Assembly: GCF_001039355.2 (NCBI RefSeq)
Contig: NW_019774058.1
Coordinates: 289,817-353,816, forward strand
Direction of reading: 5' to 3'
DNA length: 64,000 bases
DNA from: Lingula anatina
Lineage: Eukaryota; Brachiopoda; Lingulata; Lingulida; Lingulidae
A program made the position numbers and the translations under genes. Below, piece after piece: positions 47,601-57,189 of the stretch. The notes beneath the pieces were generated by a model. The model searched no databases and had not been told where the DNA came from. It saw nothing but the letters and a program-made list of their open reading frames with translations. Positions within the stretch are counted from its first letter, which is position 1, and each line of letters opens with the position of its first letter.

Positions 47601-50271
47601 TGCTGTTTATGCACTGTATGTAGTCCAAGTAACACCTTGTATAAACTTTGAGTAAATTTGTGGGGGAGGTAACAGCGGAAGTACAGGACTCCTGTTAATA
47701 GAAATTTCATGCCTATAGAGGCTATCTAAAATCTTCAATACAATGGCCAGCCACAAAAACTAGCTTAAAGAATCTATCTATTTATGCGTAATAAATTCTC
47801 ATTCCAGAAAATGGAGAGCTCAACGACAGAGAGTTCCTGTTGTCTCTTAAACAGGTACGTAAATGTCTGTTCACACCAAGATAATTCAGCCTGCAACTTA
47901 TCAGTATTTGAGTTTTCTGGGAATGAGTTTAATTTAATCCTTGACTAGTTTTATAATGCTTCAGTTAATCAAAGATGTATTACTGAGTTTGTTGGTTAGA
48001 TCTCATTTTCAAAACCATAAGCAAATTTAGCGAATGACATTGTTACGGCAATTGTCTCCGAGAGCCTATCTGGTCGTCAGATAACGTACATGTAAATCTT
48101 TAATAACACCCATTCGAACGCAACTATTAACTTTTATCATTTCACTAATTTTGTATTTGATGGGCCATGTGAGGTCGCGTAATCTTCATTGAAACCATAT
48201 GTAGCCTTTGCCATTTTATACCGACCTTACTAGTGACTTTCTGCTATACGATGAGTCACTCTAAAAAGTAAAGGAGGGAGGTGGTTTTGCATGTCAGAAT
48301 GATTCAAAGTTTCTAAGCATAAAAACCAAGCGAAGTCCAACGAGGGCAAAGGGTTTCAGTCAGGTCGATTGAAACTCGAAACATGTGTGAATATGACGTA
48401 TTTGTGTATAGTTTTTATTTTATTTTATTAATTAATTAAATTTTTTTAAATATTTTTTTACTCAAATGCGTTTGTAAAGTAGGATTTATCGCTGATGATT
48501 AGTCCCATTTTCCTTGCCACGTTCTACAAAAAATTGAATGTTGACGGTCAAGGTTGTACAATCAAAATACATGTGCAATCCCATATTTTACAAAGTATTT
48601 CTTTCATGCGTTTTTCCCATTTCGCTGAGACTCCATTCCCATACCTAAATCGATTCAACAACATGGACCCTTCTCCTAAGGGTTTCTCACTGAATTGCTT
48701 TCAGATCAAGCCGCTGTGATGTCGGACACGCCTTTTCAAGTTGTTAAGGGGTAATTAACTATCGTTTAGCAGCTTCAGTAGGCGCGTTAGACATGTAAGC
48801 TGCTTAAGCTAAGAGCAATTTAGCGAGAAACCACTCGGAGATGGATCGATCCTGTTAGATCGATCTAGGTATGGGAATGGTGTTTTAGAATGATTTCGTG
48901 AACCTTGTTTTTATAGACCCTGTACCAGCTCCCCTTCATCACGATGTTCAAGCGAGGCGATCACGACAAAGACGGTTTCATCACTCTCATAGAATTGGAC
49001 ATCATTTTCGGACAATTTGACATCAACAGTGGGTATCGTTGTTTTTTTTAACGCTCCCAGTTTACATCACCTGCTTACTATATTTTCAATCTTTCAAAAT
49101 TTATTGCGTTGACCTTTTTCTGTTTCATATACTTAAACACACACACATGCCTTTTTTGATATCATCGGAACAGCCACAGCCATAATTTCTATGTCACGCC
49201 TTAGGTCGGGTCAACCAAGGAGGTAAAAAAAGCTCCCCTTTCTCGAAAAACAATCCCTTCTTCTTAAATTGCTGGCTACAGGCCAACGGCATTTTTTCTA
49301 ATGGGAAACACCCTTTAAATATCCGTTTTTATATAAGTTTTTAAGTTCTTTATTTTATTTTATTATATTATATTTTATTTCTGACAGGCGACGGCACAAT
49401 CAGCGCCGAGGAGTTTTTGACTACGTGGACATCCAGAGGATACAGTGACATGAATACTGCCAAGCGCCTATACGACGTTTTCGACCTCAACCATGACGAT
49501 GTGCTTGGCAGGGAGAATGACATTGTCAAGATCTTCAAAAACATGGACTATGACGGTAAGTAATGTTATCTATAGTGCATCTTGCCAGAGGCCGGCTGAT
49601 GACGTCATTTCTGTGTGAAGACATAAGAGAAAAGTGCAGAGTTAGCCAATAAACCATGTAGTGATGGAATTCTGCTTCTTGTGCTGAAACTGCACACCAA
49701 TCCCGTCTTCGTATCACAACTAGATTTTTAAAAAATCAATAAGTAGATGGTATTGCAAAAATATTCGTTATGATGTTATCGTTGATTTTGTGCACTTTAT
49801 TTTTTTTCTGACCGACGTCATTTTTCTTTATCACCCAGGTGACAGTAAACTTAGTGAGACAGAATTTGTATCAGAGTGGATGAACGTAAGTATAATACAC
49901 ACACACACACACGCACGCACGCACAGAGAGAGAGAGAGGGAGGAAGGGAGGGGGCGAGGGGTGGAAATACAAGAGAGGATAGTGAAATATCAGACCACTG
50001 CTTCTTTGTCAGATGTCCTGGTATATATCCTCAATTATTAAAATTTCAAACAATGTCATGAAGGTCGCGCAAATAGAAAGCAGTGCAAATCCTACTGTAT
50101 CACTAAAAACCTAGACACTCTCTTGCATACCGGCACGGCAGATATGTTTTACAAGGACGTTCATGTTAAATATCGTTTAAATTTGTCTAGGAATCGTGGT
50201 GTTATCTTTTTTGAATTCCGTTTTTGTTTCCGTTTCAGATCATGTCCCAGATCTCTCGTGGTCCCCGATAA
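44602..50271 (+). CDS. gene A second copy, exons 2a to 9, no first exon
   Basis: Exons: 44602-44723 (2a), 45519-45634 (2b), 47038-47202, 47808-47854, 48917-49028, 49388-49555, 49839-49885, 50239-50271. Every exon has the same length as in gene A, all frames are open, and all splice dinucleotides are kept. The only protein change I see is valine to isoleucine in exon 4 (GTC to ATC, residue 102 of the 2a form). There is no signal-peptide exon, because the block starts inside intron 1 at the N. As a separate locus this would be a 5'-truncated gene. As an allele it is simply the other haplotype of gene A, which I favour. Confidence 0.75.
45928..46220. mobile_element. two adjacent copies of a Harbinger-like MITE, absent from the first copy
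   Basis: Element 1 spans 45928-46071 and element 2 spans 46075-46220. Both have long inverted ends (GGCTCCGTATCTCGAAAG; GCCCCGTATCTCGAAAGC). The trinucleotide CAG precedes, separates and follows them. The corresponding site in the first copy (38211) holds only a single CAG. A 3-bp CAG duplication with G-rich ends fits PIF/Harbinger insertion. The ends contain the palindrome TTGCGCACGTGCGCAA. Confidence 0.75.
48633..48880. mobile_element. intronic MITE, longer allele
   Basis: Counterpart of 40762-40950 with the same ends (CCATTCCCATACC and its complement). It has about 60 additional internal bases near the right end, including a 'gatggatcgatc' stretch. Confidence 0.65.
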
Positions 50272-50790
50272 GAAAAAAATCGATGTCACTGGTAGATCAC
50301 TGAGGACTTTGAAGAGCAAAGACATCAGAGTTTGATAGAATCTGACTTTATTGCACGATGGCTTGACCTCCTTCGTTGTATTTTTGTCACGGATGTTTGG
50401 AATGTTTTCAATAACAAATTTACCCATTGATTAAATATTCCCTGAGTTGGTTTTCTTTATGTCATCTCTAGTATGTATTTCAGAAATACTTTTTATATTG
50501 AAAACTCAATTGATTTAATGCACTACAATTTTGTCTAGTGAGGCAGTAAGAGAAACATTTTAGAGTGACATTAAGAGCAGAAGTGGTCGTAAAAGGGACT
50601 TTTATTTTATCAAAACGATTCGAAATTGTCTTTACCTTTCTTCTGCTACAAAGAAAGTAAGGTTATGAATTCGCAAAGAATATTATTGAAATTAATTTCG
50701 CCCCATGCACTGAGATGTATGAAATGAATAGAAACAATTGCAAATCTACGCAATATTAAAAACATGGGAAACTACAAGTAGAAAAGCACT

Positions 50791-51017
50791 CCGAGAGCGC
50801 AGGCCTCCGCCAGGCAGCGATTTATTATTATTATTGATTATTGATTGATTATTGATCCGGATCACCACCAAAAACTAATCATCTCTTCCTTGGCCCACTT
50901 CTGACAGTTCCTGAAAATTTCATCAAAATCGGTCCATAACTTTTTGAGTTATGATGATGACAGACAGACAGACAAACAAACAGACAAACGGGGTGAAAAC
51001 ATAACCTCCTTGGCGGA

Positions 51018-51023
<6 letters not shown>
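50791..51023. mobile_element. dispersed repeat ending in 'cctccttggcggaggtaa', second copy
   Basis: Counterpart of 42841-43076 with small differences; the left end reads 'cctccgccaggcagcg', which makes the inverted match to the right end clearer. Confidence 0.6.
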
Positions 51024-51048
<25 letters not shown>

Positions 51049-52049
51049 TCTTTAGTGTGTGTTTGTAAGGGAAATAAAAGACTCCGGCGATTATCTACGT
51101 CTATAGTTTTGAAGTCATAAAACTATGTAACATCTTTGCATGGTACTATAATAATAAGTTTGGCTAAAAATTAGCCCATTACTTCCAAACATGCCTATTA
51201 TATATATTTCATATATAAATGTCACAGTGTGAAAGTGTCAACAAGAAAAGTGAAGCAAATAGAAGTATCCATGAAGCTCTATTATATAAAATTGTGTAGA
51301 AGGCCTTGTGAGCATTGGTATTTCCATTGGACATACCATAATTTTACAGAATTGCAGGTATCACGACTTATTTGTTACAAAGCGCAAATTTCTCAAAATG
51401 CTCTTCGTCTTTTATATTGATTTATTCTTTTCTTTTTGTTTTGTCGTGTACCCAATGTAAGTATTTCGTGTTACCTACCAACCAGAAAAAAGAATATGTA
51501 TATATATGGTAGCCTTTTTAAAGCAAGACCTTATGACAGGGGCATCCAAGCCAGCATTGAAATTTGTTTAATGAGCAGTATTAGAAACCCTTAACGAGAA
51601 AGCATAGAATGAGTCACAAAACGAAGAGTTATTAAGGTTTAATTAAGTAAATAAATAAAGGGATATATAAAAATAGATAAATAAAATGACACGACTTACG
51701 AGACGACAATATGAAGATATCTTTTAAGATATTAAAATATCCGAAATTTTCGTCTAACACCAGAATGAACAAACATGACAACTGTTTATAGTTTTTTATA
51801 CCTTGATGGTAATGGCATAAATTCTCGCCTTCACCAAGTTCAGAGCGCGATAGATAGCGAACAGTCTGGGTCTTTGCAAAAGTACCACAAACATAAACCG
51901 AAGTATATGAAGATAATTTAAAAAAATAGATCAAGTGGGTGAAGAAGAAAAAGAAAGGTGGGGGCATTGAAGGCTGCTACTTTTGGTTTTAGTTTGTTTT
52001 CTTGTATTTGTTAATGAACAGTTATCTGTACTCAATTAATCCGAAGTTG

Positions 52050-52300
52050 CAGGGGGGGGGTCAGGACTTGATTTCCTGTCCCCTCTTGAAATTAAAATTT
52101 TGACTAGCTATATCCATGGACAAAATTACGAATTATTTCCAAGCTATATCATAGTTCTAAACCGTACCAAATGACACAGTTCGCCCTCTAAAATATAAAA
52201 AAATTTGGGGCCCTTCAGCGGGCCGCGACGGCCCCGAACCCCACGCCAAATGGGGTGGGTCCGCTTCGCATCCATTCAAATAATCCTGAATCCGCCCCTG
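52050..52300. mobile_element. hAT-like MITE, complete copy
   Basis: Left end CAGGGG, right end CCGCCCCTG preceded by 'aataatcctgaatc'. AGTTG flanks both sides as a 5-bp target duplication. The interior carries a G-run at the left and 'ggcccttcagcgggccgcg'. It belongs to the same family as 4314-4470 and 53077-53330. Confidence 0.65.
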
Positions 52301-52458
52301 AGTTGGTAAGAGTTAAATTGTGGAACACCAAAGAGGCTAATCGACCTATCGGTGGGAAAAGCCAGTTGTACCGTACCTCAAGCTTGCCGCAAAAGGTGAA
52401 CTCGTGCCATTAGGGTCATCTGAAGCCTGACCCCGTCCATCTGAGACGATCACGCGGA

Positions 52459-52464
52459 TATAAG
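52459..52464 (+). promoter_or_regulatory. candidate TATA box of gene C
   Basis: TATAAG within 'gcggatataagc'. A 5' non-coding exon would start about 30 bases downstream and end at the donor AAAG|GTAAGA (52560/52561). It would splice to the acceptor TTTCCAG at 52729, ten bases before the start codon. Confidence 0.45.
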
Positions 52465-52738
52465 CTAATAGATAGAGCCCACGCTTATCCTTTAGATCGG
52501 GGACACTGGATAACTTATACAAGTGCAACACCCGGCACATTTAGGATTCGCAGCACAAAGGTAAGACCAAGGTAGATCATGCACATCATGTGTTTTGTTT
52601 CTTTTTTTATGCATATATCGCAACTTTTTCACGATTATTCTTTTCTGATACATAATCTACATGTATGTATAATCTACATACATGTACATGCAGGCCTCTT
52701 TAAAGTATTCACTCAACTAATTTTTCCAGGCATCAACG

Positions 52739-55700
52739 ATGAACTCCCTAGTAGTTTTACTAGTCGCCGCATTGGCAGTAAGTGGTGAGTTATGTCTGTT
52801 GAATTTCAACGGTATATGAAACATTTACAGGGGAAAATATTTCAATGATCTACGAATATACCTGCTTTTAATCGTTAACATGTATTTGCGCACCGTATGT
52901 TGGTCAACACATTTGGTTTCATACAGTCTCCTTTGAAGGATAACAACTGTTCGCATGAGGTCATAATTCGCAATAGATACATTGTAAATAACTCACAGAC
53001 ATATGATGAATTCCATTTTACCACCAAAGCAGCGGTTATAGAAATTATTCTTGAATTTGTGCCTGCCACCAGACCACAGTGGCGAATTTAGGGGGTGTAA
53101 GGGGGGTCCTCCCCCCCCCCCTCACTTTCTGGAAAAAAATATTCCTCTCTTGATATTAGAGTCTTGAAGAGCTGATTCATAGTTCTAAACTGCACCGAAT
53201 GGCACCGTTTGCCCGTCAAAACACCGAACCTCACACCAAGAGGGCAAGGGCCGGCTTGTATCCGAGGCCTGTCATTCTTTAAAATAAACTGGACCGCCAC
53301 CCCCTTCAAATAATCCTGGATCAACCCCTGAGACCACAGAGACTTAGATACGTAGCTATACATCCGTTATAATCTTCTTAGAGCTTATAACAAAAAAATC
53401 CAACTTTTCGGGAAAAAAAACATGGGCTATATGAATATCGGAATAGATTGATTTGCCATTGTGAAGTATGGGAAAATCGTCGTTTACCTCAGGTGTTTTC
53501 TTCCCAAAACGAACAGCTGTTTTTCTTTTAGGTGCTTGGATTAGCTCTGTGCCTTGAATTCAGTTAGGGGCCTTCTATTAAACTTGAAAAAAGCTGTTAG
53601 TTTTGAAAAGGGGCTTGTATTTCATTTTTTTAATTGAAAAGTACTTGAGTTTGATCACATTATCAAAATGATTTTATATCTTTTAGTTTTTACCTGAATA
53701 CAGACAATAATCCAAAAATTAGTTCATTATATTGTCTCTCATTATCAGAGAGTACAAATACAAAGTGTATATGAACTAATAATTACGTCTCTTAATATAT
53801 TCTTTGGTACGTGCGGTCATGAATGACAGTAAATTGTCCTATTTTGCCTCCCCCCCCCAAAAAAAAAAATAAATAAATAAATTAAAAATTAAAAAAAAAA
53901 AACGAAAGTCCTGGAATTTGCTCTTATTGTTACTGTATGAAGAAGGCATATGTAGCGAGGTAGGTGTGTTGAGTACGAGCATTGTATCTAAGCTGCACCG
54001 ATAGCTATAGCTTGCATTCATGCGTGGCGTGTGTGAATGAAGATATTCCACATCCGTCTTCTGCGCATTTCACATCCGTCTTCTGCGCCCGACTTTGCTT
54101 TGCCATACTTAGACCAAAAAGGTCCGACTCTCACAATATTTTATATTTCAGTCAAGTGCAACTCCGAGGTATCATTCGCTATCGACCTGTTTGACAGAGG
54201 AGATCAGGACAAGGACGGTGAACTGACGGAGAAAGAACTGGAGAACGTGTTCCTTGCCTTTGACACAAACGGTAAGGATTTTTGCTCGGGGGAAGAAGGC
54301 ACAGGGATTGACAATTTTGAAAAAGTAGACAAGGAAATTTTATCATAATGCATGTATGGCAAAGTGGTGGTGTTTTTATACGTCTTTGAGAAGGTAACTA
54401 TGGAAGAGGAAGACTGGTGAACAGCAGTACATATTGAAGGTAAGGGGACAAGACTGGATTTGCACCCTATATCAGCCACTGGGAGAGAGCAATATCTCTT
54501 TTAAGTCTATTAAAGATTTCAAAGGATCCACTAAAATCCAATTAGTAACACTATCTGGGACCTTGGAATACCTTTGCATATTCTTTTTGCATTTCAATTT
54601 TTTAAGTTAAGAAGCATATAGATTTACAGCAAACGTTCCGCAAATAAGTGAATCATATCAATATTTTTAGGTAACGGTCAGATCACTAAACAAGAGTTTG
54701 AAGATGTCTGGGTGAAGAAACTAAACCTTGGACCCAAAATCATGGCTGACGAACTCTTCAACAAAGCAGATATTATAGATAACGACTATCTTGATCACGA
54801 AGATTTGAAGCTTGTTTTCAAAGCTTTTGACTTTGACGGTGAGATTTTTTTATTATCTTCGTTTTGTTAAGGAGTCGGTACGTTCAGTAGCATTGGCATA
54901 TGTCTTTCTGTCTGTCTGTCTGTCTGTCTGTCTGACCGTCATTACTGGAAAATTGAACCGTGAAATACCTATGAGTTTTATTCCAATAAAAAAACACCAG
55001 CGTTTAGAAAGATTTGCTGTGGGAATTAATTATTGTACACATTGTAAACATTTTCATAAAATTTTAACATTTTCTGACAAACGGTAAGGACTACCATAGA
55101 GTTAATGACATGGCCTCACAAAAATACATGTTTGTTGCGTATAGGCCTATGTTGTCTTACATTATTCTTTTTTTTCTTTTTTTCTGCTGTTGTTGTTGTA
55201 CTATCAATGTCTGTTTTCTTTTTTTACTCTTTCTTTTTTTCTTCTCTTTTTTCCCTTGTCAAAGATGTTCAATCTATTGGCGCCTAACAGGTAGTTTTAA
55301 AGATTGAAATCTTTTACTAAGGCCCGTAGTCAGCAATTTCAAAAGGGGGCTCTGTTTCTGAAAAAGTGGACCTTTTTCAATAAAACTGTTGTGTACCTAG
55401 ATCAGATTTTGCCCTGAATGGACCTTTTCCTGACAAAAAGGGTGGTTCTTTCGAACCTCCTCCTCCCATTACCCCCTGGCTACAGACCTGAATACTGGAC
55501 TATAATTAAGTCTATTTTAAGACATTTTTATGAAAAATAGGCTCACGACCGCATGAATAGCATGACTAATCTTCATCGCTCTATTTCTCTGCGTTCCCAT
55601 CTCTTTCTTTTTAATTTTCGTTATGTCCATTCATTAAGATTTTCATTTTCCTTTTCATTCAAAACTTGTTTTCGATGTTAGATATTAAAGTATTTTTAAC

Positions 55701-55885
55701 ACTTGCTCATTTTATTAGAAGTGTATGTATTTATTTTTTCCATTAAATGATCATGAATTAAGAATTTTTATCATTATATTTATTTATCTTTTATAGAGTT
55801 TCTGTGAACTATATTTTCAGGTGATAAATCTGTGAGTCTAAACGAATTCCTGACCAAGTGGGGATCGCTCACTCTCATTGGATAG
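52739..55885 (+). CDS. gene C: secreted four-EF-hand protein, 4 coding exons
   Basis: Exons are 52739-52784, 54152-54271, 54671-54838 and 55821-55885. All introns are phase 1 with GT-AG ends, giving 132 residues. Residues 1-15 are a signal peptide (MNSLVVLLVAALAVS). Loops start at 33 (DQDKDGELTEKE), 53 (DTNGNGQITKQE) and 109 (DFDGDKSVSLNE). The third hand, near 89-100 (DIIDNDYLDHED), is degenerate and probably does not bind calcium. The exon pattern 120/168/65 matches each half of gene A (122/165/47 and 112/168/47), and RGD(Q/H)DKDG is shared with gene A's fifth EF-hand. Gene C therefore represents the unduplicated unit. No retention signal is present. An AATAAA lies at 56036-56041. Confidence 0.85.
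53077..53330. mobile_element. hAT-like MITE in intron 1 of gene C
   Basis: Left end CAGTGGCGAATTTAGG, right end 'cctggatcaacccctg'. Perfect AGACCA flanks both sides (53071-53076 and 53331-53336), a 6-bp target duplication. Non-coding interior related to the elements at 4314 and 52050. Confidence 0.75.
54907..54936. repeat. (CTGT)n microsatellite
   Basis: About seven tetranucleotide units in the third intron of gene C. Confidence 0.9.
55319..55490. mobile_element. degenerate hAT-like MITE in intron 3 of gene C
   Basis: The left 'ggcccgtagtcagcaatttc' and right 'ccccctggctacagacctg' are imperfect inverted ends resembling the other CAGGG-type elements. No target duplication could be recognised. 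Confidence 0.4.
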
Positions 55886-56035
55886 GTGCGTGATGACGTC
55901 ATAACCTCGTTGGCCCACGTGACATCTCTGACGTCCACCTCCTAATATGGACTTGTGTTTCCAGAATACAGTATTTATTGATAGATATAAATTTTGCATA
56001 AATGTAAAATTATATTTAGATCATTCACAAAACAA

Positions 56036-56041
56036 AATAAA
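56036..56041 (+). terminator. polyA signal of gene C
   Basis: AATAAA about 150 bases after the stop codon at 55883-55885. Confidence 0.65.
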
Positions 56042-56793
56042 GACACATTCGTTGATCATAAGAACGTTTTCATCCAATTCGAAATTTAACTGGCAATCGT
56101 TGAAGACGGTATTAACGTAATCCGAGTAAGTGTTACTTTAGGAAATTGGTCCTACACTGTAAAGCTCGTTATACATGAATTATCTAAAGTAAATTGTGTT
56201 AATATTGAACTTTTGTTTTCACTTCAGGAATAGACTCCTTTATGGTACACTCGTTATTTTTTATCACTCGTTGTTTTGATCCTAATATCACCACAGGATT
56301 AAGATATCGTCAAAATTAAGTATCATCAATTAAGATTAAGATATCATCAATTTAGATTAAGATATCATCATAGGATTAAGAAAGCGTCAAGAGCTGGATT
56401 TTTCCACTCCATTGAAACAAAATATCATGAACTTTCATAATTATGTGAAGGAGTGAATAACGTGCATGTATAATTTGTATAGGCAATAGCAGCTGCTCGG
56501 TCTCTGAAATTTTCTGTAGGACAAAGAATGATTCACGATTAAGATTTTTTCTCTCAAAAAAAGTTTAAAAGTGTGACTGTGTTAACTTTGTGTAACTCTC
56601 CACTCGCCTACTCAAAATACATAAATTTCAAGTTGAAAATAAACATCAGCCCACATGTGCTTCCGAGCTTTTTTGTGTGTACATTAAAACAACTCTTTCT
56701 TTTAAGCACAATTTACAGACAACAATTTGAAAACAACAATTTACAGATTCGGATACAAAAGAGAAGAGACGAATGGTTTCATTAAAGCAAAAC

Positions 56794-56799
56794 TTTATT
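56794..56799 (-). terminator. polyA signal of gene D
   Basis: TTTATT on the plus strand, AATAAA on the minus strand, about 390 bases beyond the stop codon of gene D. Genes C and D are therefore convergent, with their ends about 0.75 kb apart. Confidence 0.65.
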
Positions 56800-57189
56800 G
56801 GGATATTCTGTTCGTCTTTGGCCATAGAGCAACGTGCACGTATTTAATTGCATGCTAAATCCACTCGGGATGAGGAACTTCACATGAAATGAAATCCCAC
56901 TTGATTTTTATTGCCTTTTTCTGAATACTTCTTGTGTCTGATAAGTCTGATTATATATTATATGGATAATCACTGAAATCGCAGGTACAAGGTTAATAAG
57001 GAAAGCCAAAGAGGGAGAAAGAAAGCGAGAGAGTATGAAGAAAGAGAGAAAAGAGCAAGAAAAGAGAGAGAGAGAGAAGCGTCACATTAATTCTGGTGAG
57101 GTTTTGTCTCACTGTTCCAACATTCTACGTAGATCGTCTATGTCCATCTGGGACATCGCGTCACCGCCATCCGATACTCCGTCCTGTTG

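Larger units (their letters stand above)
44303..52256. repeat. second copy of the duplicated block (probable other haplotype)
   Basis: Head-to-tail copy of 36559-44301. All exons from 2a to 9 are present with intact splice sites. Differences include a paired MITE insertion at 45928-46220, a reduced 44-bp repeat and scattered indels. Coding differences from gene A are ten synonymous and one amino-acid change, as counted by eye. Confidence 0.8.
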
